Under the pieces are notes generated by a model. The model was not told the origin of the DNA. It saw nothing but the letters and a program-made list of their open reading frames with translations, and ran no database searches. A program made the position numbers and the translations under genes. Positions 1-8,772 of a stretch of DNA of 13,739 nt are shown here, in pieces (position 1 is the first letter of the stretch; each line of letters starts with the position of its first letter). Origin of the DNA: GCA-2701705 sp036163455 (lineage in GTDB: Bacteria; Pseudomonadota; Gammaproteobacteria; GCA-002705445; GCA-002716945). Location of the stretch: positions 1-13,739 of the forward strand of contig JAYZKL010000019.1 in NCBI GenBank assembly GCA_036163455.1, read 5' to 3'.

Positions 1-356
1 CCAATAACGCTAAAACAGGATTCAATATTTTTACTTTTGTTATCAGATGTTAGTTCAACAACTTTTTTGAACAAATTATTATTGAGACCACCACATAATC
101 CTCTGTCGGATGAAACGATTATATATGCTCTTTTATTTATCTTTCTTTCTTCGAAAAAAGCTGAACTGTATTCAGGGTGTGCATAAGATAGATGTTCTAT
201 AACATTCATAATCTTCTCTGCGTATGGTCGAGCCCTATTCATTTGAGCCTGAGCTTTACGCATTTTACTAGCAGCTACCATCTCCATAGCTTTAGTTATT
301 TTTTGTGTATTTTTAATACTTTTTATTTGATTGCGTATTTCTTTGCTACCAGACAT
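1..356 (-). CDS. atpG: ATP synthase F1 gamma subunit (5' part, cut by window edge)
   Basis: This is the central rotor stalk of the F1 sector, which couples c-ring rotation to catalysis at the alpha/beta interfaces. My translation from the ATG at 354-356 gives 118 complete codons before the window edge. It begins MSGSKEIRNQIKSI and then has the near-invariant N-terminal helix NTQKITKAMEMVAASKMRKA (residues 17-36). The GLCGGLN motif follows at about 86-92. The E. coli subunit is 287 aa, so about 60% of the gene is missing to the left. The start lies 2 bp after the atpA stop, with a GGAG element in the atpA tail as a likely ribosome site. It is the last visible gene of the atp operon; atpD and atpC should follow outside. 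Identity is certain. The missing end is the window boundary, not a truncation. Confidence 0.97.
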   Translation of the reverse strand, partial: MSGSKEIRNQIKSIKNTQKITKAMEMVAASKMRKAQAQMNRARPYAEKIMNVIEHLSYAHPEYSSAFFEERKINKRAYIIVSSDRGLCGGLNNNLFKKVVELTSDNKSKNIESCFSVI

Positions 357-358
357 TT

Positions 359-1900
359 TTACCAGACTCCATTAGATTTAAAATCTTCCATTAATTTCTT
401 TAGTTCATTTTGTACTTCTTCGCTATAGTCTTGTGTTTGATTAATTTTATCTAATAATTGTGAATGTTTAGATCTTGCAAACTCATGCAATGCTTTCTCA
501 AAAACAATTACTTTGTTGACTTCAACGTCATCAATATATCCTTCATTTACAGCAAATAATGAAAGAGCCATTTCTGCAATAGTTAAAGGTGAGTATTGGA
601 CTTGTTTCATTAGTTCCATTACACGCTGGCCTCTTTCTAATTGTTTTCTTGTTGCTTCATCTAAGTCAGAAGCAAACTGAGAAAATGCAGCCAGTTCTCG
701 ATATTGGGCTAACGCTAGTCTTACTCCTCCACCAAGTTTTTTAATAATTTTAGTTTGAGCAGCTCCGCCAACTCTTGATACAGATAAGCCAGCATTGATG
801 GCCGGTCTTATTCCAGCATTAAATAAATCTGTTTCTAAAAAAATTTGTCCATCCGTAATAGAAATTACATTGGTAGGTACAAAAGCAGATACATCGCCAG
901 CCTGTGTTTCTATAATTGGCAGGGCAGTTAATGAACCTGTTTTAGTTTTTACTTTCCCTTTAGTTAATTCACTAACAGCATCTTCATTAATTCTTGATGC
1001 TCTTTCAAGGAGGCGTGAGTGTAAATAAAATACATCACCAGGATAGGCTTCCCTACCTGGGGGTCTTCTTAACAATAAAGATACCTGTCTGTAAGCCCAG
1101 GCTTGTTTAGTTAAGTCATCAAAAACAATTAGTGCATCTTCTCCAATATCACGAAAATATTCTCCCATTGAACATCCAGAATAAGGTGCAATGTATTGCA
1201 TAGCCGGAGAATCTGACGCTGATGCCGCAACAACAATTGTGTGTTTCATAGCATCATGCTCTTCAAGCTTTCTTACTACAGATGCTATAGAGGATGCTTT
1301 TTGCCCTATAGCAACATAAATACATTTAATTCCTGTATCTTTTTGATTAATGATTGTATCGATTGCAACTGCAGTTTTGCCTGTTTGCCTATCTCCAATA
1401 ATAAGCTCTCTTTGGCCACGGCCTATTGGCACCATTGAATCAATAGATTTCAATCCAGTTTGTACGGGTTGATCAACAGATTTACGCTCAATAACGCCAG
1501 GTGCAATTTTCTCAATTGGTGAAAAACTATCACTTTTAATTGGGCCATTATTATCAATAGGCTCACCAAGAGAATTAACAACTCTTCCCAAGAGTGAATT
1601 CCCTACGGGGACTTCTAAAATTCTACCCGTGCATTTAACTGAATCACCCTCAGAAATATGTTTATAATCTCCAAGTATGACAGCTCCAACTGAATCTCTT
1701 TCTAAATTTAAAGCAATGCCATATGTTTTATTAGGAAACTCAAGCATTTCACCTTGAAGCGCATCAGTAATTCCATAAATTCTTGCTATACCATCAGTTA
1801 AAGTCACTACTGTTCCTTCATTGTGAGCCTTTGCTTCAAGCTTAAAATCTTTAAGCTTGTCTTTTATAATGTCGCTGATTTCAGTTGGGTTTATAGTCAT
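359..1900 (-). CDS. atpA: ATP synthase F1 alpha subunit
   Basis: This non-catalytic nucleotide-binding subunit of the F1 hexamer faces the cytoplasm. The protein is 513 aa, the same length as E. coli AtpA. Visible landmarks are the beta-barrel N-domain (residues 1-95), the P-loop GDRQTGKT at 169-176, IGQK near 198-201, the Walker B strand ALIVFDD at 256-262, the LLLRRPPGREAYPGD loop at 275-289, and the arginine R376 in SVSRVGGAAQ, which completes the neighbouring catalytic site on beta. All key residues are present. The ATG at 1900 is preceded by a GAAGGA ribosome site inside the 13-bp gap after atpH. It is co-transcribed in the atp operon. Confidence 0.98.
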   Translation of the reverse strand: MTINPTEISDIIKDKLKDFKLEAKAHNEGTVVTLTDGIARIYGITDALQGEMLEFPNKTYGIALNLERDSVGAVILGDYKHISEGDSVKCTGRILEVPVGNSLLGRVVNSLGEPIDNNGPIKSDSFSPIEKIAPGVIERKSVDQPVQTGLKSIDSMVPIGRGQRELIIGDRQTGKTAVAIDTIINQKDTGIKCIYVAIGQKASSIASVVRKLEEHDAMKHTIVVAASASDSPAMQYIAPYSGCSMGEYFRDIGEDALIVFDDLTKQAWAYRQVSLLLRRPPGREAYPGDVFYLHSRLLERASRINEDAVSELTKGKVKTKTGSLTALPIIETQAGDVSAFVPTNVISITDGQIFLETDLFNAGIRPAINAGLSVSRVGGAAQTKIIKKLGGGVRLALAQYRELAAFSQFASDLDEATRKQLERGQRVMELMKQVQYSPLTIAEMALSLFAVNEGYIDDVEVNKVIVFEKALHEFARSKHSQLLDKINQTQDYSEEVQNELKKLMEDFKSNGVW

Positions 1901-1913
1901 GTCTTTTCCTTCT

Positions 1914-2450
1914 CTAACAAACTAGCTGGTCTTGCAATTGAGATAAATAGTTTCTCGCACTAAAATCTCTCACCTGATCATCTATCCTAATTCTCATGCC
2001 AGCAATTAATTCTTTAGTTAAGATAGATTTTATTTCAATCTTTGATTTATATTCTTTTTCAAATTTATTTTGCAGAACTTTAATTTCAGATGACGATAGT
2101 TTATAAGGTGTCTCTACAACAACAATCTTGATATTGCTGTGCTTTTCTTCTAAAGAATTATAAATCTCAAGTATTTCTTTTGCTTTAAAGATTCTTTTTG
2201 TTTCGAGCAAAATATTTAAAAAATGTATTATTTTATTATTGGTATTCTTAGGTAAAAAACTTTCTAAAAAATCCATCCTTTTAGCATTAGTCACTTTTGG
2301 GTTTGCAAGTATTGCCTTAACATTCATATCAGAAACTATCTCTGAAATTATAACCAGACACTCCTTCCAGTCTTTCAAAGAATTATCATCTAAGGCTGTT
2401 TTAAAAGCAGCTTCGGCGTAAGGTCGAGCATATGTATAATTATCAGACAT
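1914..2450 (-). CDS. atpH: ATP synthase F1 delta subunit
   Basis: This is the stator connector that sits on top of the F1 alpha subunits and holds the peripheral stalk formed by the b subunits. The protein is 178 aa (E. coli 177 aa). The N-terminal motif TYARPYAEAAFKTAL (residues 5-19) matches the family's ARPYAxAxF signature. The C-terminal section ends in a version of the V-D-x-S...RLxxL tail (QVRDFSARNYLSQL), followed by an unusual C-terminal Cys. Starts at ATG, 2 bp after the atpF stop, with no strong ribosome site, which suggests translational coupling with atpF. It sits between atpF and atpA as in other proteobacterial atp operons. Confidence 0.96.
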   Translation of the reverse strand: MSDNYTYARPYAEAAFKTALDDNSLKDWKECLVIISEIVSDMNVKAILANPKVTNAKRMDFLESFLPKNTNNKIIHFLNILLETKRIFKAKEILEIYNSLEEKHSNIKIVVVETPYKLSSSEIKVLQNKFEKEYKSKIEIKSILTKELIAGMRIRIDDQVRDFSARNYLSQLQDQLVC

Positions 2451-2452
2451 AT

Positions 2453-2923
2453 CTAAAACCTTTTAAGTGATTCATCAAAAATTTCTTTATGTTTTTTTTC
2501 ATCAATTTCTTTATTTATTATTTTCTCTGCGCACTCAACAGATAATGCTGCAACATCTTTTTTGAGCTTCTCCTTGGCCGCATTTATTTCTTGTTGTATT
2601 TGTTGGTTTGAAGCTAATGTAACCTTATCTGCTTCTTTTTTTGCAACCTCTCTTGCTTCTTCAACTATAGAACTATGTTGATGTTTAGCTTGATCAATAA
2701 TTTCTGAAGCTTTCTTTTTGGCATCGCTAACTATTTGGTTATAATCGCTCTCAGCTTGTTCCATTTTTTTCTGTCCTAATTCTGCAGAAACTAGCCCATC
2801 AGCAATTTTTTTTGATCTTTCATCCATTGCTTGAGTTAATGGCTCCCATAAAAATCGTTTGATAAACCAAACGAAAATAATGAAAGTGAGCATTTGGCCA
2901 AAAAGTGTTGCTGTCACATTCAT
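2453..2923 (-). CDS. atpF: ATP synthase Fo b subunit
   Basis: This is the peripheral stalk of the ATP synthase: a single N-terminal membrane anchor followed by a long parallel coiled coil that reaches the delta subunit. The protein is 156 aa, the same as E. coli AtpF. The N-terminus MNVTATLFGQMLTFIIFVWF resembles E. coli b. The transmembrane helix spans about residues 7-25. The conserved WEPL-x-A-M-D-x-R segment (about 26-36) and SKKIADGLVSAE follow, then a charged helix rich in Ala, Glu and Lys to the end. The ATG at 2923 has a strong ribosome site (AGGAG, about 8 bp upstream) in the 26-bp gap after atpE. There is one copy and no b' paralogue, which fits a gammaproteobacterium rather than an alphaproteobacterium. 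Confidence 0.97.
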   Translation of the reverse strand: MNVTATLFGQMLTFIIFVWFIKRFLWEPLTQAMDERSKKIADGLVSAELGQKKMEQAESDYNQIVSDAKKKASEIIDQAKHQHSSIVEEAREVAKKEADKVTLASNQQIQQEINAAKEKLKKDVAALSVECAEKIINKEIDEKKHKEIFDESLKRF

Positions 2924-2949
2924 CTCTTATCTCCTAATAACTCGATCTT

Positions 2950-3246
2950 TCATGCACCAATTGCAGCTTTTGCAGCGCCAATAAACGGGTTTGCAAAAAC
3001 AAAAAACATTGCAAATGCAAGAACTATGAAGGGGAAAGATTCCATCAGTCCTGCCGTGATAAACATTTGTATTCTCAGTGCAGGCAACATTTCTGGCTGT
3101 CTTGCGATTCCTTCTATATATTTCATACAAATTAAACCCCAACCAATTGCAGAACCAAATCCAGCTGCTGCAAGCATGATTGATACTCCCAAACTAGTTG
3201 ATGAGTAAATTTGAGTTATCATTTCTGGTGTAAGTGTATTTTCCAT
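2950..3246 (-). CDS. atpE: ATP synthase Fo c subunit (proteolipid, ion-carrying Glu)
   Basis: This is the c-ring subunit that carries the translocated ion across the membrane. The protein is 98 aa, longer than E. coli c (79 aa), with extra residues at both ends. Two transmembrane helices (about 18-45 and 58-87) flank the polar loop ARQPE (48-52). The essential carboxylate is Glu69 in GLMESFPF, where E. coli and many gammaproteobacteria have Asp. The helix-1 position that is Gln32 in sodium-type c rings is Trp36 here, so a proton is the likelier ion (inference). The ATG at 3246 has a very good ribosome site (AGAGGAT), consistent with the high dose of c needed per complex. Confidence 0.97.
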   Translation of the reverse strand: MENTLTPEMITQIYSSTSLGVSIMLAAAGFGSAIGWGLICMKYIEGIARQPEMLPALRIQMFITAGLMESFPFIVLAFAMFFVFANPFIGAAKAAIGA

Positions 3247-3267
3247 ACTATATCCTCTTAAAAAAAA

Positions 3268-4044
3268 TTAATGTGATTCCTCTGACGCTAAACTTATATA
3301 CATTATTGTTAAAACCATAAAAATAAATGCCTGTAATGTAATTACAAGTATATGGAAGATTGCCCACAAGCTACCAGGTAATGGGATTATATACCAAGGT
3401 AACAATGCTATTAGTAAAAATACTAATTCTCCAGTAAACATATTTCCGAATAATCTTAATGCCAAACTCAATGGTTTTGCCAGCTCTTCAACCAAAGTTA
3501 AAATGAAATTAATTGGAGCTAACCAAATTCCAAACGGATGGACCATAAAAGATTTTAAATAACCTCCAGCTCCTTTTATGCTTATATTGTAATAAATACA
3601 TAAAGCAAAAACGGTCAATGATAATGCAAAAGTAGTGTGGGGATCAGTTGTTGGCACAACTTTCAAATAATGTATACCAAACAAGCTAGCAATTTTAGGC
3701 AACAAATCTACAGGAATTAAATCCATAGCATTCATTAAAAATACCCAAACAAAAATAGTCAGGCCTAGTGGACCAACTAGTTTATTAGGTTTAGGAAATG
3801 CTTCTTTTACAAGATTATTGACAAACTCAATTAGTGTTTCTAAGACATTTTGTATTCCTGATGGAGAAGAAACAGTTATGTTTTTACCTACTCTGTAGCT
3901 AACAAACATAACAATAACTGCAATCAAAACAGCAAAAAAGATACTGTCTAAATTAAATGTCCAAAAACCAGTGCCAACTGCCAATGGTTCTAAGTGGTGC
4001 GATATATACCCTACAGGATTATCTGTTGCTGGGGCTTCACTCAT
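3268..4044 (-). CDS. atpB: ATP synthase Fo a subunit
   Basis: This membrane stator subunit forms the two ion half-channels against the c-ring. The protein is 258 aa (E. coli 271 aa). The sequence has the expected hydrophobic helices, the block LTIFVWVFLMNAMDLIPVDL (95-114), and the core SLALRLFGNMFTGELVF (193-209) containing the essential Arg197 (E. coli R210), Asn201 and Glu206. His231 and Gln238 in WAIFHILVITLQAF match E. coli H245 and Q252. It ends in the typical ...SLASEESH tail. All functional polar residues are present. ATG start at 4044, 17 bp downstream of atpI, without an obvious ribosome site. Confidence 0.97.
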   Translation of the reverse strand: MSEAPATDNPVGYISHHLEPLAVGTGFWTFNLDSIFFAVLIAVIVMFVSYRVGKNITVSSPSGIQNVLETLIEFVNNLVKEAFPKPNKLVGPLGLTIFVWVFLMNAMDLIPVDLLPKIASLFGIHYLKVVPTTDPHTTFALSLTVFALCIYYNISIKGAGGYLKSFMVHPFGIWLAPINFILTLVEELAKPLSLALRLFGNMFTGELVFLLIALLPWYIIPLPGSLWAIFHILVITLQAFIFMVLTIMYISLASEESH

Positions 4045-4061
4045 ACTACTGTTATAAACCT

Positions 4062-4412
4062 TTAATAAATATATTTAGTTTTATAAAAGACATATCCAAT
4101 TTGTGCCAGCGCAAATGCGACCAAAATTTGTAGCGCCTCTAATACTAAATAGACTATCCCTACATAGAAACCTATCAAGATTATTGCAATTCTTACAAAT
4201 AAACTTTTAAAAAGTAAAAAAGCGCTTTTGTCTTTTTCTTGTTTCTTGGCAGCCTGAGCTGCATCGTTAACACCTTTAGCCAAGAGCATAGTGTTTAAGA
4301 TTGACAATGATCCTCCAAAAAAAGAGGACACTATTTCAACTGAGCCTGTGCTCAAAAAAACCAGCGCAACTACCAATGAAATTGCGATCTGATATAAGAT
4401 TACTCTTAACAC
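4062..4412 (-). CDS. atpI: ATP synthase accessory protein AtpI
   Basis: Small membrane protein (116 aa) at the head of the atp operon. AtpI family members help assemble the c-ring or stabilise the complex, but are not part of the enzyme. Four hydrophobic stretches are visible (about 3-21, 27-45, 66-88 and 90-110), with a charged loop DAAQAAKKQEKDKS between the second and third; SFFGGSLSILN (30-40) resembles the family's GGxxxxLPN region. Identity rests mainly on position, length and topology, because the family is poorly conserved. The first possible start is GTG at 4412: an in-frame TAA lies just upstream, and the ATG at 4428 is in another frame. A good promoter lies about 50 bp upstream. 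Confidence 0.9.
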   Translation of the reverse strand: MLRVILYQIAISLVVALVFLSTGSVEIVSSFFGGSLSILNTMLLAKGVNDAAQAAKKQEKDKSAFLLFKSLFVRIAIILIGFYVGIVYLVLEALQILVAFALAQIGYVFYKTKYIY

Positions 4413-4442
4413 TTTCGATGTTTACCATGTGCAAGAAATCAC

Positions 4443-4455
4443 AGCCTCTATGGCT
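4443..4455 (-). other. Small hairpin in the atpI leader
   Basis: The inverted repeat agcc/ggct with a 5-base loop lies at the likely atp transcript start and upstream of the atpI GTG. The stem is only 4 bp and no T-run follows on the transcribed strand, so it is not an intrinsic terminator. It may be chance or a minor 5' leader structure. Confidence 0.2.
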
Positions 4456-4461
4456 AATGTA

Positions 4462-4490
4462 AGTATAAGTCAGTATGGGTGTTAGTTCAA
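4462..4490 (-). promoter_or_regulatory. Sigma70-type promoter for the atp operon
   Basis: Reading the minus strand, TTGAAC (4485-4490, 4 of 6 matches to TTGACA) is followed after exactly 17 bp by TATACT (4462-4467, 5 of 6 matches to TATAAT). Transcription would start near 4455, leaving a leader of about 43 nt before the atpI GTG. Placement in the largest gap on this strand outside the dnaA spacer, directly before the first atp gene, supports the call. I see no terminator between parB and this promoter, so some readthrough from parB is possible. Confidence 0.6.
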
Positions 4491-4515
4491 TTTATATATA
4501 GTCAGTGTTGGGAGT

Positions 4516-5406
4516 TTATTTGTTATTTTTGATTTTATTTATTATTCCTTGTAGCTGATCAAGCGTATTATATTTTACAACCACCTTTCCTTTACCCCCT
4601 CTGCTAGGAAGAACCTTAATATCAGCCCCTAAAATATCAGACAACTCTCTCTCAAGAATCATTGTGTCAGTATCTCTGGGGCTATTACCTGTTTTTGGCT
4701 TGCTCTCAGAAAATTTTTTAAATAGACTCTCAACCTCTCTAACAGATAATCTATTCCTTATAGCTTGCCCAATTACTTTTTCTTGATCTTTGTCAGATAA
4801 TGACAATACAGCTCTAGCATGTCCCATTTCAATCTGTCCCTCAAGAAGTTTAGATTTTACAAATTCTGAAAGCATGTTTAGTCTTAAAATATTTGCAATA
4901 TGAGATCGTGACTTTCCGGAAAATTGTGCAATTTCATTGTGACTCATACCAAATGTTTTTTGAAGTTTTTGCAAAGCTTCTGCTTCTTCAATTACATTTA
5001 GTTGTTCACGCTGAATATTTTCTACTAATGCAAGAAGAGCAGAATTCTTTTGATCGGCATCTATTACAATCGCATCAATTGTATCTTTTTTGATATATTG
5101 CACAGCCCTCCATCTTCTTTCTCCGGCTACCAACTCATAACCATCATCTGTAGCTCTTACTACAATGGGCGCTATCAGCCCATTTTCCTTAATAGAGTTT
5201 CCTAGTGAAATTAAACCTTCTTCTCTAAAATTTTTTCTTGGTTGATTCGGGTTTCTTGATATTTGTTCTATAGGTATTTTTAGTATTTGTTGGGCAGATT
5301 GTTTCTGTTTACCAGGGGTTTTTTGGACAGATTTTTTTGATTCAACAGCTTGTTTATCGCTTAATAATGCTTCAAGGCCAGCACCCAGAGCTTTTCTTTT
5401 TGTCAT
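4516..5406 (-). CDS. parB: Chromosome partitioning protein ParB (Spo0J/Noc family)
   Basis: This CTP-dependent DNA clamp loads at parS sites near the origin and works with ParA to segregate the new origins. The protein is 296 aa, usual for chromosomal ParB. The N-terminal KALGAGLEALLSD (residues 5-17) is the ParA-activating motif. The ParB/Srx domain follows, with NPNQPRKNF (52-60), the nucleotide-binding box GERRWRA (95-101) and ENIQREQLN (129-137). A helix-turn-helix lies at about 157-176 (EIAQFSGKSRSHIANILRL), then MGHARAVLSL (194-203) and a C-terminal dimerisation segment. The ATG at 5406 lacks a clear ribosome site, and a short perfect inverted repeat lies just upstream. No consensus parS was found in the window. 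Confidence 0.97.
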   Translation of the reverse strand: MTKRKALGAGLEALLSDKQAVESKKSVQKTPGKQKQSAQQILKIPIEQISRNPNQPRKNFREEGLISLGNSIKENGLIAPIVVRATDDGYELVAGERRWRAVQYIKKDTIDAIVIDADQKNSALLALVENIQREQLNVIEEAEALQKLQKTFGMSHNEIAQFSGKSRSHIANILRLNMLSEFVKSKLLEGQIEMGHARAVLSLSDKDQEKVIGQAIRNRLSVREVESLFKKFSESKPKTGNSPRDTDTMILERELSDILGADIKVLPSRGGKGKVVVKYNTLDQLQGIINKIKNNK

Positions 5407-5416
5407 AATATTAAAT

Positions 5417-5428
5417 ATAGCTTGCTAT
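5417..5428. repeat. Perfect inverted repeat in the parA-parB gap
   Basis: ATAGC-TT-GCTAT forms two perfect 5-bp arms around a 2-bp centre, 11 bp upstream of the parB ATG in the 44-bp gap. The spacer is too small for a stable RNA loop, so a DNA-binding site (for example autoregulation of parB) is more plausible than a terminator. It is short and could be chance in AT-rich DNA. Confidence 0.3.
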
Positions 5429-5450
5429 CGAAAATAAGTATAGTGAGGTC

Positions 5451-6215
5451 TTATTTTTCTTGCTTAATAATTTCTCCAACCAGTGACATATATGCATATG
5501 CTCCTTTAGAAGAATCATCATATTCTTCAATGGGCTGACCATGACTTGGTGCTTCAGCAAGCCTAATATTTCTTGGTATTATTGTCTTGAAAACTTGTTC
5601 TTTAAAATGTTTGATTAGTTGCTTACTAACGTCTAAGGCAAGATTATTTCTAGGATCAAACATAGTTCTAAGTATCCCTTTTATATTTAACTGTTTATTG
5701 GCTCTTCCTTTAATATGTTCAATTGTACTAATCAATTCAGTGAGCCCCTGTAATGCAAAAAATTCACATTGGACTGGGACAATTATAGAATTAGCTGCCA
5801 CAAGAGCATTTACAGTTAAAATATTCAATGAAGGCGGACAATCAATTAAAACATAGTTATATGATGAAAGATTATTAGAAAGAGTTTTTTTTAAAGTAAA
5901 TTCTTTGTCTTCAGACTGTAAGAGCTTAACTTCAGATTCTGTTAGCGATGGTGTAGCTGGTAGAAGTGAAAACCCAAGTTCTTTCTTATCAATAATAACT
6001 TCTTTTAAATTAGCATTACCCAATAAGATGTCATTTATAGACTGCTGTATTTGGTGGGGATTCACTCCACTGCCACGCGTAGCATTTGATTGGGGATCTA
6101 AATCTATTAATAATGTTTCTCTATTAGCTTTAGATAGATATGATGCCAAGTTGATGCAGCTGGTTGTCTTTCCTACTCCACCTTTCTGATTAACAACAGC
6201 AACGATTTCCGTCAT
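5451..6215 (-). CDS. parA: Chromosome partitioning ATPase ParA (Soj)
   Basis: Walker-type ATPase that binds the nucleoid non-specifically and, stimulated by ParB, pulls the origin regions apart. The protein is 254 aa, a typical small chromosomal (Soj-type) ParA without the N-terminal helix-turn-helix of plasmid type Ia proteins. Visible motifs are the deviant Walker A KGGVGKTT (11-18, with signature Lys11), DLDPQSNAT (38-46), and the Walker B/switch strand LIDCPPSL (123-130). The ATG at 6215 overlaps the rsmG stop as ATGA (6212-6215), indicating translational coupling. The rsmG-parA-parB order is typical of gammaproteobacteria that retain chromosomal Par, such as pseudomonads, and differs from E. 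coli, which lacks it. Confidence 0.97.
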   Translation of the reverse strand: MTEIVAVVNQKGGVGKTTSCINLASYLSKANRETLLIDLDPQSNATRGSGVNPHQIQQSINDILLGNANLKEVIIDKKELGFSLLPATPSLTESEVKLLQSEDKEFTLKKTLSNNLSSYNYVLIDCPPSLNILTVNALVAANSIIVPVQCEFFALQGLTELISTIEHIKGRANKQLNIKGILRTMFDPRNNLALDVSKQLIKHFKEQVFKTIIPRNIRLAEAPSHGQPIEEYDDSSKGAYAYMSLVGEIIKQEK

Positions 6216-6862
6216 GTTCGGGTCTCAAGCAAAAAACGCTTATTTTCAAAAAAGGGCGTGTCTATTTTACTCAGCGTGAACTTATTTTTAGTAAATTGCT
6301 TATTTAAAGATAAAGCATTTGATCCTGTCAAAAAATAAATTGGCAAATTTGTGCCAAAATTTTTTCTAGCAACTTCGGTTATTGTAAAAACTTTATCATG
6401 GTAGCTCATTTTAGATAATTGTTTATTGCTAAAGTTTTTTAGAACTATGCCAGCAATATCATCTGCATCTCTAAATTTTTCAAAACTTTGATGTATTATA
6501 TTAATATTTGTTATATCTAATTTAGATTTAACTTGTTCCAAAAATCTTATTGGCTTTTCTTTTTTGTCTAACAAAATAATATTAGAGTTTTTTCTTATCA
6601 TAGCTATTATCAGCCCTGGTATGCCTCCACCTGTTCCCACATCTAATAGTTTACCATTAGGCAGATATTTACACATGGCTATAGAGTCAAAAACGTCTCT
6701 TTTGATAAAATAACTAGGATCGTTTGTGCCTATAATATTATGTGTTTTATGCCAAGAAAAAAGTAATTTAATGTATAGTGACATACTTTTAATTAACGTT
6801 TCTGACTTACTAAACTTAAAGAAATCAAAAACCTCGCTTATCTGCTTATTAATCATATCCAT
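6212..6862 (-). CDS. rsmG: 16S rRNA (guanine-527-N7) methyltransferase RsmG (GidB), divergent
   Basis: RsmG transfers a methyl group from S-adenosylmethionine to N7 of G527 in helix 18 of 16S rRNA. The protein is 216 aa (E. coli 207 aa). The SAM-binding motif LLDVGTGGGIPG (72-83) and the acidic strand LLDKKEKPIRFLEQV (97-111) are clear. The SFSW-type region (FSWHKTHN, 35-42) is also recognisable. Several usually conserved positions are changed: NLTS is NIIG (42-45), the RHxxDS region is KRDVFDS (54-60), SRAF is LKNF (141-144), and the ALKG lysine region is FLTGS (177-181). The C-terminal third is hard to align. The call is secure from the N-terminal half and from its place between mnmG and parA; activity is less certain. 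No strong ribosome site precedes the ATG at 6862. ATG at codon 3 is an alternative start. Confidence 0.9.
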   Translation of the reverse strand: MDMINKQISEVFDFFKFSKSETLIKSMSLYIKLLFSWHKTHNIIGTNDPSYFIKRDVFDSIAMCKYLPNGKLLDVGTGGGIPGLIIAMIRKNSNIILLDKKEKPIRFLEQVKSKLDITNINIIHQSFEKFRDADDIAGIVLKNFSNKQLSKMSYHDKVFTITEVARKNFGTNLPIYFLTGSNALSLNKQFTKNKFTLSKIDTPFFENKRFLLETRT

Positions 6863-6897
6863 AAATTTTTAACTATTTTTTAGGCTTCTTAAAATTA

Positions 6898-8772
<1,875 letters not shown>

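Noticed and set aside
192..428. Plus-strand open frame of 78 codons at the atpG/atpA junction
   Set aside because: It crosses two well-supported minus-strand genes and its composition is that of complementary AT-rich codons.
795..1028. Plus-strand open frames opposite atpA and similar ones opposite atpE, parA, mnmG and mnmE
   Set aside because: They are antisense shadows of conserved genes, have no ribosome sites and no recognisable motif.
2927..3142. Open frame of 71 codons on the minus strand overlapping atpE
   Set aside because: It is an alternative frame of the strongly conserved atpE gene; the product has no family resemblance.
2950..3246. Sodium-driven ATP synthase
   Set aside because: Glu-Ser is present, but the helix-1 Gln ligand and the Tyr ligand of sodium-type rings are replaced by Trp and Ile.
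4413..4515. Intrinsic terminator after parB
   Set aside because: No stem followed by a T-run on the minus strand; only a 4-bp stem at 4443-4455 in the atpI leader.
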